The translations under genes were made by a program, and so were the position numbers. Under the pieces are notes generated by a model. It saw nothing but the letters and a program-made list of their open reading frames with translations, did not search any database and was not told the DNA's origin. From Microtetraspora niveoalba (GTDB lineage: Bacteria > Actinomycetota > Actinomycetes > Streptosporangiales > Streptosporangiaceae): a stretch of DNA of 64,000 nt. The stretch spans positions 73,102 through 137,101 of the forward strand of contig NZ_BBYM01000006.1 in assembly GCF_001570405.1 (NCBI RefSeq), read 5' to 3'. Positions 24,335-32,844 of the stretch are shown in pieces. Each line of letters opens with the position of its first letter. Positions within the stretch are counted from its first letter, which is position 1.

Positions 24335-26464
24335 GTGGATACCAGCGGATACACCACGGCCGGCGGCGTCGAGGTCGAACGCCTCGTGCGCGAGGTGCCC
24401 GAAGCGGCGCTCGAAGAGATCGTGACCTCGCTCGGCGAGCGGCGCGGCGGGGCGTTCTCCTCCGGCATGGACTACCCCGGCCGGTACAGCCGCTGGGCGT
24501 TCGGCTACGTCGACCCATGCGTGGAGATCGTCGCCAGGGGGCGGCGGATCTCGGCCCGCGCGCTCAACGAGCGCGGCCGCGTCGTCCTGCCCGCGGTCGC
24601 CTCGTGCCTGCTCGCGGCGGGCAAGCCGGTCGCCGCCCCCACCGCCGAGCACGTCGAGGTGGTGGTCGAGGGGTCGGAGGACATCCTCCCCGAGGAGATG
24701 CGCAGCCGCCGCCCGACCGTCTTCACCGCTATCCGCGAGCTGATGGCCGCCTTCCGCGGCGACGACCCGCACCTCGGCCTGTACGGCGCCTTCGGGTACG
24801 ACCTGGCCTTCCAGTTCGAGCCGATCCGCTACTCGCTGCCTCGCCCGGCGGACCAGCGCGACCTCGTGCTCCACCTGCCGGACCGGCTGGTCGTGATCGA
24901 CCGCGTGCGCGAGACCAGCATGGAGTACCTGTACGACTTCGTCGTGGACGGCGTCTCCACCCGCGGTCTGGAGCGGACGGGCGACACGTTCCCGCTGGTC
25001 ACCCCCACCGAGATCCCGCCGAACCCCGAGAAGGGGGCGTACGCGGAGATCGTCGCGAAGGCGAAGGAGAAGTTCAAGCGCGGCGACCTGTTCGAGGTCG
25101 TCCCCGGTCAGGTCTTCCACTCCACCTGCACCGATCCCGCCGCCTTCTACCGGTCCCTGCGCACGAGCAACCCCGCGCCGTACGAGTTCCTGCTCAACCT
25201 CGGCGACGGCGAGCACCTGGTGGGCGCCTCGCCCGAGATGTACGTCCGGGTCACCGGCGACCGCGTCGAGACCTGCCCGATCTCCGGCACGATCGCCCGC
25301 GGCGCCAACCCGGTCGAGGACGCCGAGGCCATCCGCACCCTCCTGTCCAGCGTGAAGGAGGAGTCCGAGCTGACCATGTGCACCGACGTCGACCGCAACG
25401 ACAAGTCGCGGATCTGCGTCCCGGGCACGGTGCGGGTCATCGGCCGCCGCCAGATCGAGATGTACTCCCGGCTCATCCACACCGTGGACCACATCGAGGG
25501 TCGGCTGCGACCGGAGTTCGACGCCCTCGACGCCTTCCTCACCCACATGTGGGCGGTCACCGTCACCGGCGCGCCCAAGACCTGGGCCATGCAGTTCATC
25601 GAGGACAACGAGGCGACCACCCGGCGCTGGTACGGCGGGGCGGTCGGCTTCATCGGCTTCGACGGCTCCATGAACACCGGGCTCACCCTGCGCACCGCGC
25701 AGATCCGCGGCGGCGTGGCCACGGTCAGGGCCGGGGCGACCCTGCTGTACGACTCCGACCCCGGGGCCGAGGAGCGCGAGACCGAGCTCAAGGCGAGCGC
25801 CCTGCTCGGCGCCCTCGCCGCCGTCGGCCGCGAGACGCCCGAGGACGAGGGACGGCAGGCCGCCGACCTGCCCGGCGCCGGGCACACCGTGCTGCTCGTG
25901 GACCACGAGGACTCGTTCGTCAACACGCTGGCCGACTACTTCCGGCAGCAGGGCGCGTCCGTCGTGACCCTGCGGCACGGGTTCCCGCTGGAGATGCTCG
26001 ACGAGATCGCGCCGACGCTCGTCGTGCTGTCGCCCGGCCCCGGCTGGCCGTCCGACTTCGGCTGCTCCGCCCTCGTCGAGGCGCTGTACGCCAGGGAACT
26101 GCCGGTTTTCGGCGTCTGCCTCGGCATGCAGGCCATGATCGAGCAGGCGGGCGGCAGCCTGGAGCTGCTGCCGTACCCGGAGCACGGCAAGCGCGGCCAG
26201 GTGCGCCGGGAGGGGGAGAGCGCCCTGCTCGACGGCCTGCCCGCGGAGTTCGTGGCCGCCCGCTACCACTCGCTGCACGCCAAGCGGCCCGGGGTGCGCG
26301 GTTTCGCCGTCACCGCCTTCACGCCGGACGGAGCGGCGATGGCCATCGAGGACGTCGAGAACCGGCGCTTCGCGGTGCAGTTCCACCCCGAGTCGATCCT
26401 CACCACGCAGGGCGGCGCGGGAGCCAGGATCATCGCGAACGTGCTGCGCCTCTGCGCCCGATAG
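24335..26464 (+). CDS. trpEG: Fused anthranilate synthase (TrpE-TrpG)
   Basis: 709-residue bifunctional enzyme making anthranilate from chorismate and glutamine, first step of tryptophan synthesis. The TrpE part (about 1-500) has GYDLAFQFEPI, KRGDLFEVVPGQVF, GASPEMYVRVTGDRVETCPISGTIARG and TDVDRNDKSRIC. The glutamine amidotransferase part (about 515-709) has LLVDHEDSFVNTLADYFRQ, LSPGPGWPSDFG, the catalytic Cys595 in FGVCLGMQAMIE and the His-Glu in FAVQFHPESIL. Such fusions occur in actinomycetes and some alphaproteobacteria. GTG start at 24335 with AAGGGGCGAG upstream. Expression is likely controlled by the attenuator. Confidence 0.94.
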   Translation: MDTSGYTTAGGVEVERLVREVPEAALEEIVTSLGERRGGAFSSGMDYPGRYSRWAFGYVDPCVEIVARGRRISARALNERGRVVLPAVASCLLAAGKPVAAPTAEHVEVVVEGSEDILPEEMRSRRPTVFTAIRELMAAFRGDDPHLGLYGAFGYDLAFQFEPIRYSLPRPADQRDLVLHLPDRLVVIDRVRETSMEYLYDFVVDGVSTRGLERTGDTFPLVTPTEIPPNPEKGAYAEIVAKAKEKFKRGDLFEVVPGQVFHSTCTDPAAFYRSLRTSNPAPYEFLLNLGDGEHLVGASPEMYVRVTGDRVETCPISGTIARGANPVEDAEAIRTLLSSVKEESELTMCTDVDRNDKSRICVPGTVRVIGRRQIEMYSRLIHTVDHIEGRLRPEFDALDAFLTHMWAVTVTGAPKTWAMQFIEDNEATTRRWYGGAVGFIGFDGSMNTGLTLRTAQIRGGVATVRAGATLLYDSDPGAEERETELKASALLGALAAVGRETPEDEGRQAADLPGAGHTVLLVDHEDSFVNTLADYFRQQGASVVTLRHGFPLEMLDEIAPTLVVLSPGPGWPSDFGCSALVEALYARELPVFGVCLGMQAMIEQAGGSLELLPYPEHGKRGQVRREGESALLDGLPAEFVAARYHSLHAKRPGVRGFAVTAFTPDGAAMAIEDVENRRFAVQFHPESILTTQGGAGARIIANVLRLCAR

Positions 26465-26564
26465 TCCCGGACGCGACCGGACGCGACCGGGCGCGACGGC
26501 CGTGCCGGCCGGGCGGGAACCGCTCGTGCCGGTACGGCGGCGGATTCCCGCTTTCGCGCGATAT

Positions 26565-26617
26565 CTCCTTACAAAGGAGGAGGAAATTCGATGATCTCGG
26601 ATTGATAATCGCCTCCG
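26565..26617 (+). promoter_or_regulatory. RBS-sequestering hairpin and 4-codon mini-ORF before the ABC transporter
   Basis: CTCCTT (26565-26570), a 3-nt loop ACA and AAGGAG (26574-26579) form a perfect small hairpin whose right arm is part of a near-consensus Shine-Dalgarno (AAAGGAGGAGG). That site serves an ATG at 26591 opening MISD followed by TGA TAA (26591-26608). The real ATPase start at 26618 is in the same frame, 9 bp after the double stop, and has no Shine-Dalgarno of its own. This looks like a translational regulatory leader. Confidence 0.55.
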
Positions 26618-27508
26618 ATGACTGCGATTGAGATCCGAAACCTGTCGAAATCCTTCGGCGCGGTCCGGGCGGTCGACGATGTCACCTTCACCGTGGAGGC
26701 CGGCTCCGTCACCGGATATCTCGGACCGAACGGCGCGGGAAAGACCACTACGCTGCGTTCCCTGCTCGGCCTGGTCACGCCCGACTCCGGCGAGGCGCTG
26801 GTCGGCGGGAAACGCTACACCGACCTGGCCACGCCCCTGAACGAGGTCGGGGCGGTGCTCGAGGCCACCAACTTCCACCCCGGGCGCACCGCGCGCAACC
26901 ACCTGCGGCTGCTCTGCGTCGCCGCCGGGCTCCCGGTCGCGCGGGTGGACGAGGCCCTCGGCCAGGTCGGCCTGGCGGACGCGGCCGGCAAGCGCGTCGG
27001 CGGCTTCTCGCTCGGCATGCGCCAGCGGCTCGCCCTCGCCTCCGCGCTGCTCGGCGAGCCCAAGGTGTACATCCTGGACGAGCCGGCCAACGGGCTCGAC
27101 CCCGCCGGCATCCAGTGGCTGCGCGGCTTCCTGCGGCACCTCGCCCACGACCGGGGCGCGGCCGTCCTGGTCTCCAGCCACGTGTTGTCCGAGGTCGAGC
27201 AGACCGTGGACAACGTGGTGATCATCGCGGGCGGCCGCCTCGTACGGCAGGGCACGCTGGCCGACCTGACCGCGGGCGGCGAGAAGACCGTGCGCGTCCG
27301 GACGGCCGAGGGCGGCGACCTGGCCCCTGCGCTGGAGAAGGCGGGCGCGACCGTCGAGCGGGTCGACGGCGGCGCGCTGCGCGTCCACGGCCTGGAGCCC
27401 GAGGAGATCGGCCGGATCGTGCTCGACCAGCGCGTCGTCCTGACCGAGATGACCCCCGAACGCTCCGACCTGCAGAAGGTCTTCCTGGAACTGACGGAGG
27501 CACGATGA
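26618..27508 (+). CDS. ABC transporter ATP-binding protein (drug/export type)
   Basis: 296-residue ATPase: Walker A GPNGAGKTTTLRSLLGL, Q-loop region, signature GGFSLGMRQRLALASALL, Walker B VYILDEPANGLDPAG, H-loop SSHVLSEVEQ. The C-terminal about 75 residues (VRVRTAEGGDLAPALEKAGATVERVDG) are the extension seen in ABC-2 exporter ATPases of the antibiotic/bacitracin-export type. The stop overlaps the permease start (ATGA), so the two make one transporter. The start lacks a ribosome site; see the upstream leader. Confidence 0.9.
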   Translation: MTAIEIRNLSKSFGAVRAVDDVTFTVEAGSVTGYLGPNGAGKTTTLRSLLGLVTPDSGEALVGGKRYTDLATPLNEVGAVLEATNFHPGRTARNHLRLLCVAAGLPVARVDEALGQVGLADAAGKRVGGFSLGMRQRLALASALLGEPKVYILDEPANGLDPAGIQWLRGFLRHLAHDRGAAVLVSSHVLSEVEQTVDNVVIIAGGRLVRQGTLADLTAGGEKTVRVRTAEGGDLAPALEKAGATVERVDGGALRVHGLEPEEIGRIVLDQRVVLTEMTPERSDLQKVFLELTEAR

Positions 27509-28281
27509 TCGGCCTGGTGCGGGCGGAGCTGCTGAAGCTGTCGACCACGCGGCTGTGGTGGGTCATGCTCCTGTCCACCGTCTTCTTCATCGGCCTGAGC
27601 CTGGCCTTCTTCGTGGGCTTCGCGGGCAACGAGCCGGGCGGGCTGCCCCCGATCGACACCCCGCAGTGGGCGCAGGTCGCCTGGTCGGCGGGGTCGAGCG
27701 GCCGCATCTTCGTGATGATCCTCGGCGTCGTGATGATGACCTCCGAGTACCGCTACCAGACGATCACCGGCACCTTCCTGACGACGCCGCGCCGCGGCCG
27801 GGTGATCACCGCCAAGCTGGGCGCGGGCCTGGTCGTCGGCGCGCTGTTCGCGCTGGCCGTGCTGGCCTTCACCGCCCTGGTCGTGATCCCCGCGGTGCTG
27901 ATCGCCGGAGGCGAGCTCTCGCTGACGGAGAGCCGCGTCCCGCAGATCGCCCTCGGCACCGTCGCCTCGTTCGCGCTCTACACGATCCTGGGCATCGCCC
28001 TGGGCGCGCTCGTGCGCAACCAGATCGCCGGCATCGTCGGAGCGGTCGCCTGGGCGTACATCATCGAGAGCGTCTTCCTGGCGATCCCCGCGCTGCAGGT
28101 CGTGGGCAAGTGGTTCCCCGGCGGGGCGGCCCAGGCGCTGATGAGCATCGACGTGGACACCGGCATGGGCACGGGCGGCGACATGCTGCCCGCCTGGGGC
28201 GGCGCGGCGGTGCTGGTCGGCTACGCGGTGGTCTTCGCGGTCGTCGCGAACGTCACGACCGTGCGCCGCGACATCACCTGA
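27505..28281 (+). CDS. ABC-2 type transporter permease
   Basis: 258 residues with about six hydrophobic segments (WWVMLLSTVFFIGLSLAFFV, IFVMILGVVMMTSEYRY, LVVGALFALAVLAFTALVV, VASFALYTILGIALGALV, IVGAVAWAYIIESVFLAI, AVLVGYAVVFAVVANV). SEYRYQTITGTFLTTPRRGRVITAK is typical of ABC-2 permeases that pair with drug-export ATPases. Substrate unknown. It is followed by a strong bidirectional terminator. Confidence 0.88.
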   Translation: MIGLVRAELLKLSTTRLWWVMLLSTVFFIGLSLAFFVGFAGNEPGGLPPIDTPQWAQVAWSAGSSGRIFVMILGVVMMTSEYRYQTITGTFLTTPRRGRVITAKLGAGLVVGALFALAVLAFTALVVIPAVLIAGGELSLTESRVPQIALGTVASFALYTILGIALGALVRNQIAGIVGAVAWAYIIESVFLAIPALQVVGKWFPGGAAQALMSIDVDTGMGTGGDMLPAWGGAAVLVGYAVVFAVVANVTTVRRDIT

Positions 28282-28286
28282 CGACC

Positions 28287-28326
28287 CCGCCGTGACCGGT
28301 CGCCGCGCGGCGGCCGGTCACGGCGG
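28287..28326. terminator. Bidirectional terminator between convergent genes
   Basis: CCGCCGTGACCGG (28287-28299) pairs perfectly with CCGGTCACGGCGG (28314-28326), and the loop itself contains CGCCG/CGGCG, giving an almost continuous 18-bp stem. It fills the gap between the ABC permease stop (28281) and the converging DUF4253 stop (28327). Confidence 0.85.
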
Positions 28327-29136
28327 TCAGTCCCACCAGAACGACCAGGCGTTCTTGCCGCGGATCTGCTCGGCGTAGTCGGCGAGCGTGCCCGGGCCCT
28401 GCAGGATGCTGTCCGGGCAGAACGTCCAGTGCTCCGCCGCCACGTGGAGCGAGTGCTCGACGGTGGCCGGGGGCGCGGCGACGCTCAGGTCGAGCGTGTT
28501 GAACCCCATGCCGATCACCCTCGCGCCGAAGCGGTCCTCCCAGCTCCGGACGACCGCGGCGAGGGGGACGCTCCACTCGTTGTGGTGCACCGCGCCCTGC
28601 CAGCCCATCACCGCCAGGACGTCGGCGCCCCGGTCGACCGCCGCGAGGCCGAGCGGCGTCCGGCGGCCGGCCACGATCCGGGCGTACCAGTCGGCCACCA
28701 CGTCGGGGTCGGCGACCAGCCGCCCCGGCTCGGCCGGGCCCGGGCACTCCTCCCCATAGGGGGCGAGGTCCGCCACGCCCCCGGCGAGCAGGTCCCGCCA
28801 CACCTCCGCCATGAAGGACTCCGCCCGGTAGTTGTCGATCTCGGACGCGGGCTCCGGCGCGATCTGCCCGGCCGACCAGGGCTGTACGGAGTCCTCCAGG
28901 AGCACCGGCCAGAGGCCGGAGCTCGGGTGCTCGGCCCGCAGGCGGGCCCACAGCGACGCGGGGACCGGGGCGTCGCTGAGCCAGAACGAGGGGCGGCGGT
29001 GGGTCCGGAGCCGGTCGTACGCGGGGTCCGGCCACACGAGGGCTCCCGGGGGAAGGCCGGCCGGGAGCGCCCGCCCGTCTCCGCCGTCCGGGAACAGCAG
29101 CCCCAAATGTTCACCATCGTCCGTTCTGATCACCAC
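28327..29136 (-). CDS. DUF4253 family protein
   Basis: 269-residue soluble protein. The C-terminal about 110 residues form the DUF4253 domain: GADVLAVMGWQGAVHHNEWSVPLAAVVRSWEDRFGARVIGMGFNTLDLSVA and HVAAEHWTFCPDSI...LADYAEQIRGKNAWSFWWD (pieces quoted separately in order). The N-terminal region holds LWPVLLEDSVQPW. Function unknown; it often occurs near suppressor/immunity-type genes, but nothing here supports that. The start is a GTG at 29136, with a second GTG one codon later equally possible. Confidence 0.75.
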   Translation of the reverse strand: MVIRTDDGEHLGLLFPDGGDGRALPAGLPPGALVWPDPAYDRLRTHRRPSFWLSDAPVPASLWARLRAEHPSSGLWPVLLEDSVQPWSAGQIAPEPASEIDNYRAESFMAEVWRDLLAGGVADLAPYGEECPGPAEPGRLVADPDVVADWYARIVAGRRTPLGLAAVDRGADVLAVMGWQGAVHHNEWSVPLAAVVRSWEDRFGARVIGMGFNTLDLSVAAPPATVEHSLHVAAEHWTFCPDSILQGPGTLADYAEQIRGKNAWSFWWD

Positions 29137-29224
29137 CCCAACAGGATCTCAGAATCGCTGTCGGAGGTCCCTAGGGAGTTCGCCGGACTTCTTCACCGGG
29201 TTCGGGCGCGCCGGGGGCGGCGGA

Positions 29225-30196
29225 TCAGGGAAGATCCAGCCGGCACAGTCCCTCGGCGAGGGCCTTGGTCGTCAGGCGGGTACGGCTGTCGCACCCGAGC
29301 TTGGCGAAGACGTGCTCCAGGTGGGTGGTGACCGTGCGGACGCTGAGGACCAGGGCGGCCGCGATCTGCGGGTTGGAGTCGCCCCGCGCCACCCGGGTTA
29401 GCACTTCGAGTTCCCGCGCCGTCAGCTCGTACGGCAGGGCGCAGGGGCGCTCGGCGATGACCGCCCCCTGGATGGAGCCGTGGAAGCCGACACCGGCCCG
29501 GTGGATGCGCAGCTCCCGCCACTGGCCGGTCCCGTCCAGCCACAGCCCGCGCCGGGACAGCTCGCGCGAGTCGATGAACTCCCGGGCCAGCCCGGCCATG
29601 GCGGCCTCGGAGCGCAGCGCCTCCGACGGCGGCCAGCCCGCCACCGTCCGGCAGCGCCCGCCGCGCTCGTACGCCAGGGCGTGGAAGCCGGGCGGCAGCC
29701 CGAGCGGGTCGATGACGCAGCGGGTCAGGTCGGTGACGTGGGCCAGCGCGGGGGAGACCGCGGAGATCACCGTGCCGGCCTCCGGCGGGAAGTCGTCCCG
29801 CGAGTGGAGGTGCAGCAGGCCGGTGTAGCGGCCCTCGGTGAGGAACAGCGGCGTGGTGATGCCGGCGCGCCAGCCGTACTGCTCCAGATGGCGGCGGAAG
29901 TAGCGCTCGGTGCCGGGGGAGCCCATGACCAGGGGCTCCTTCAGAGACATCGCCCTGCGGTAGGGGGCGAGGCTGGTGTACTCCTCGGCGGCGTCGGCGT
30001 CCACGCGGGCGTACCCGGCGGACACCAGCGACCGGTGCCGTCCGGTCGCCGGGTCGAACGCCACGAACTCGTAGGCCTCCACCGGGATCACCTGGCGCAG
30101 CGCCGTCATCGCGCCGTGCGCCCCGTCCTGGGCCACTCGGAAGCCCAGTTCGGCGATCGCGTGGAGGTGACGCGCGCTCAGGCTGATCTGATTCAT
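29225..30196 (-). CDS. LuxR-family transcriptional regulator with GAF-like sensor
   Basis: 323 residues. The C-terminal LuxR HTH (about 262-318) is clear: LTARELEVLTRVARGDSNPQIAAALVLSVRTVTTHLEHVFAKLG. The N-terminal about 200 residues resemble a GAF-like sensor (YEFVAFDPATGRHRSLV, WRAGITTPLFLTEGRYTGLLHLHS). No receiver domain is seen, so it is probably not a two-component regulator. The ATG at 30196 follows GGAGGCCCCC; a longer frame upstream has no ribosome site. It is divergent from the peptide-importer operon and is the obvious candidate regulator of it. Confidence 0.85.
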   Translation of the reverse strand: MNQISLSARHLHAIAELGFRVAQDGAHGAMTALRQVIPVEAYEFVAFDPATGRHRSLVSAGYARVDADAAEEYTSLAPYRRAMSLKEPLVMGSPGTERYFRRHLEQYGWRAGITTPLFLTEGRYTGLLHLHSRDDFPPEAGTVISAVSPALAHVTDLTRCVIDPLGLPPGFHALAYERGGRCRTVAGWPPSEALRSEAAMAGLAREFIDSRELSRRGLWLDGTGQWRELRIHRAGVGFHGSIQGAVIAERPCALPYELTARELEVLTRVARGDSNPQIAAALVLSVRTVTTHLEHVFAKLGCDSRTRLTTKALAEGLCRLDLP

Positions 30197-30239
30197 GGGG
30201 GCCTCCACGATAAGCCTGCCGTAGATCCTTTTTGCAAGG

Positions 30240-30260
30240 AATACGTAAACCATCCGATGT
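30240..30260 (+). promoter_or_regulatory. 21-bp element shared with the peptidase operon promoter
   Basis: The 21 bp beginning AATACGTAAACC and ending ATCCGATGT recur exactly, on the other strand, at 49512-49532 before the C39/S9/M20 peptidase operon. Here the element lies 53 bp before the importer's binding-protein start and 43 bp before the LuxR start. An AT-rich exact match of this length is unlikely by chance in such GC-rich DNA, so a common regulator site is inferred, the LuxR protein being the simplest candidate. Confidence 0.6.
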
Positions 30261-30313
30261 AAGCACTTGAAGCGCTCTTTACCCTCACCGCAACAGTAGA
30301 GGCGGAGGATCAC

Positions 30314-31924
30314 GTGACGCTCAGCAGAAGACGAACCGCCGCCCTCGCGGTGGCGGCGGTCATCCTCGGCGGGGTCAGCGGATGCGGCGGCTCAGGCGGA
30401 GGGCAGGACAAGCAGGGCGGGGACGCGCAGGGACCGAGCGTGTTCTCGGTCGCGCTCACCGAGCCCGACCACCTGACGCCGGGCAACACGTCGAGCAGCT
30501 ATTCCATTGCGGTGCTCGACGCCATCTTCGATACCCCGGTGTATATCGACGCCGACGGCAAGCCGCAGATGCGCGCGGCCGAGTCGGTGACCAGTGACGA
30601 CCAGAAGGTCTGGACGATCAAGTTCAAGCAGGGCCAGAAGTTCAGCAACGGTGAGCCCGTCACCGCCGAGAGCTTCGCGGACGCCTGGAACGCGGTCGCC
30701 TACGGCCCGAACGGCTGGACCAACAACTACTACTTCGCCAACATCGAGGGGTACGACGCGCTGAACCCCGAGGAGGGCGAGCCCAAGACGGACAAGATGA
30801 CCGGGCTGGAGGTCGTCGACCCGAACACCCTCAAGGTCACGCTCACCGGTCCGTTCAGCCAGTTCCCGATCACGCTGGCCTACATCGCGTTCGCGCCGAT
30901 GCCGAAGGCCGCGTTCAAGGACCTCAAGGCGTTCGACCAGGCGCCGATCGGCAACGGCCCGTTCACGCTCGACGGGGCCTGGCAGCACAACCAGAAGATC
31001 GCGGTCAAGAAGTCGCCCGACTACGCGGGCGATCGCAAGGCCCATTCGGACGGCGTCGAGTTCAAGATCTACGCCAGCCGGGACACCGCGTACACCGACC
31101 TGCGGGCCGGCAAGGTGGACCTGCTGACGACGATCCCCCCGGCCAGCGCGCCGGAGGCGAAGAAGCTGCTCGGCGACCGGTTCCTGTCGACGGCCGGCGG
31201 CACGATGGACTACCTCGGCTTCCCGACGTTCGACAAGCGGTTCGCCAACGCCGACCTGCGCAAGGCGGTCTCGATGGCCATCGACCGGCAGGCGATCGTC
31301 GACGCCGTCTACAACGGCGCGTTCAAGCCGATGGCGTCGCTGGTCGCCCCGCTCGTGCCCGGCTACCGCGAGGACGCCTGCGGCGAGCCCTGCGCGTACG
31401 ACCCGGCGAAGGCCAAGCAGCTCTTCGACCAGGCGGGCGGGTTCAGCGGCACGCTCAACCTGTACTTCTCGAACGCCGACCCGAGCTACGAGCAGTGGAT
31501 GACCGCGGTCGCCAACCAGCTCAAGCAGAACCTCGGCATCCAGGACATCAAGTTCCGCAAGATCCCGGCCTCCGACTACCTGACGACGCTGCGGGAGCGC
31601 AAGGAGGACGGCCCCTTCCGGCAGAACTGGGTCATGGACTACCCGAGCCCGCAGAACTACCTCGAGTACATGTGGGGCGAGGGGAACCGCATGGGCTGGG
31701 AGAGCAAGGAGTTCGTCGACCTGATCAAGCAGGCCAACGAGGCGCCCAGCGTCGAGGCGAGCCTGCCGCTCTACCAGAAGGCCGAGGACCTCGCGATCGC
31801 CGAGATGCCCTTGATCCCGCTGTGGAACTGGCAGGACCAGTCGGGCTACTCCAGCCGGCTCGGTGACGTCAAGCTCACGCCCTACACGAACAACCTCGAC
31901 ACGATCACGGTCAAGAACAAGTGA
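30314..31924 (+). CDS. Peptide-type ABC transporter substrate-binding lipoprotein
   Basis: 536-residue family 5 solute-binding protein (oligopeptide/dipeptide/nickel class). A twin-Arg-like SRRRTAALAVAAVILGG signal leads to the lipobox GGVSGC with Cys23 or so as lipid anchor. The family 5 pattern follows: AESVTSDDQKVWTIKFKQGQKFSNGEPVTAESFADAWN (in pieces), FANADLRKAVSMAIDRQAIVDAVY and PLYQKAEDLAIAEMPLIPLWNW. GTG start at 30314, 5 bp after GGAGG. The stop overlaps the first permease (GTGA). Confidence 0.9.
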   Translation: MTLSRRRTAALAVAAVILGGVSGCGGSGGGQDKQGGDAQGPSVFSVALTEPDHLTPGNTSSSYSIAVLDAIFDTPVYIDADGKPQMRAAESVTSDDQKVWTIKFKQGQKFSNGEPVTAESFADAWNAVAYGPNGWTNNYYFANIEGYDALNPEEGEPKTDKMTGLEVVDPNTLKVTLTGPFSQFPITLAYIAFAPMPKAAFKDLKAFDQAPIGNGPFTLDGAWQHNQKIAVKKSPDYAGDRKAHSDGVEFKIYASRDTAYTDLRAGKVDLLTTIPPASAPEAKKLLGDRFLSTAGGTMDYLGFPTFDKRFANADLRKAVSMAIDRQAIVDAVYNGAFKPMASLVAPLVPGYREDACGEPCAYDPAKAKQLFDQAGGFSGTLNLYFSNADPSYEQWMTAVANQLKQNLGIQDIKFRKIPASDYLTTLRERKEDGPFRQNWVMDYPSPQNYLEYMWGEGNRMGWESKEFVDLIKQANEAPSVEASLPLYQKAEDLAIAEMPLIPLWNWQDQSGYSSRLGDVKLTPYTNNLDTITVKNK

Positions 31925-32844
31925 GATACGCCGTCCAGCGCCTGATCCAGGCCGTCCCGGTCTTCGTGATCACCACCTTCCTGATCTACACGATGGTGTT
32001 CGCGCTCCCGGGAGACCCGATACTCGCGCTGGCCGGCGACAAGCCGGTGCCCGAGCAGGTGCTCGACGTCATGCGCGAGCGCTACCACCTGAACGACCCG
32101 CTGCTCGTGCAATACGGCTACTACATGCTCGGGGTGTTCCAGGGCGACCTCGGCGAGACCTTCACCGGGCAGCCGGTGAGCGACCTGCTCGCGGATCGGT
32201 GGGCGGTGACCGCGCAACTCGCGCTCACCGCCTGGATCTTCGAGCTGGTCGTGGGGGTCGGGCTCGGGGTCGTCGCGGGACTGCGCCGCGGCGGCATCGC
32301 CGACACGGCCGTCCTCGCCGGCACGACGTTCGTCATCGCGGTCCCGGTCTTCGTCGTCGGGTACACGGCGCAGATCCTGTTCGGCCTCAACCTGGGGCTG
32401 TTCCCGACGGCGGGCACCGACGAGGGATGGCCGGTCAGCTACCTGCTGCCCGGCATGGTGCTCGGCTCGTTCGGGCTCGCCTACGTCGCCCGGCTCACCC
32501 GGACCTCGCTCGTGGAGAACCTCCGCGCCGACTACGTCCGCACGGCCACGGCGAAGGGGCTGCGGCGCCGCCGGATCGTCGGGCTGCACGCGCTGCGCAA
32601 CTCGCTGATCCCCGTGGTGACCTACCTCGGCATCGACTTCGGCAACCTGATGGCCGGCGCGGTCGTCACCGAGGGCATCTTCAACCTGCCCGGCATCGGC
32701 CAGCAGGTGTTCCAGTCCATCCAACTCCAGGAGGGTCCCGTCGTCGTCGGCGTCGTCACCCTGCTCGTCATGATCTTCATCGTCGCCAACCTGGTCGTGG
32801 ACCTGCTGTACGGCGTGCTCGACCCGAGGATCCGCCGTGCCTGA
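31921..32844 (+). CDS. Peptide ABC transporter permease (DppB/OppB type)
   Basis: 307-residue inner-membrane permease with six helices. The N-terminal MRYAVQRLIQAVPVFVITTF and YHLNDPLLVQYGYY are typical of OppB/DppB, and the EAA loop is YVRTATAKGLRRRRIVGLHALRNSLIPVVTY. The DppB C-terminal motif EGIFNLPGIGQQVFQSI is present. GTG start overlapping the binding-protein stop; the end overlaps the next permease by 8 bp. Confidence 0.92.
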   Translation: MRYAVQRLIQAVPVFVITTFLIYTMVFALPGDPILALAGDKPVPEQVLDVMRERYHLNDPLLVQYGYYMLGVFQGDLGETFTGQPVSDLLADRWAVTAQLALTAWIFELVVGVGLGVVAGLRRGGIADTAVLAGTTFVIAVPVFVVGYTAQILFGLNLGLFPTAGTDEGWPVSYLLPGMVLGSFGLAYVARLTRTSLVENLRADYVRTATAKGLRRRRIVGLHALRNSLIPVVTYLGIDFGNLMAGAVVTEGIFNLPGIGQQVFQSIQLQEGPVVVGVVTLLVMIFIVANLVVDLLYGVLDPRIRRA

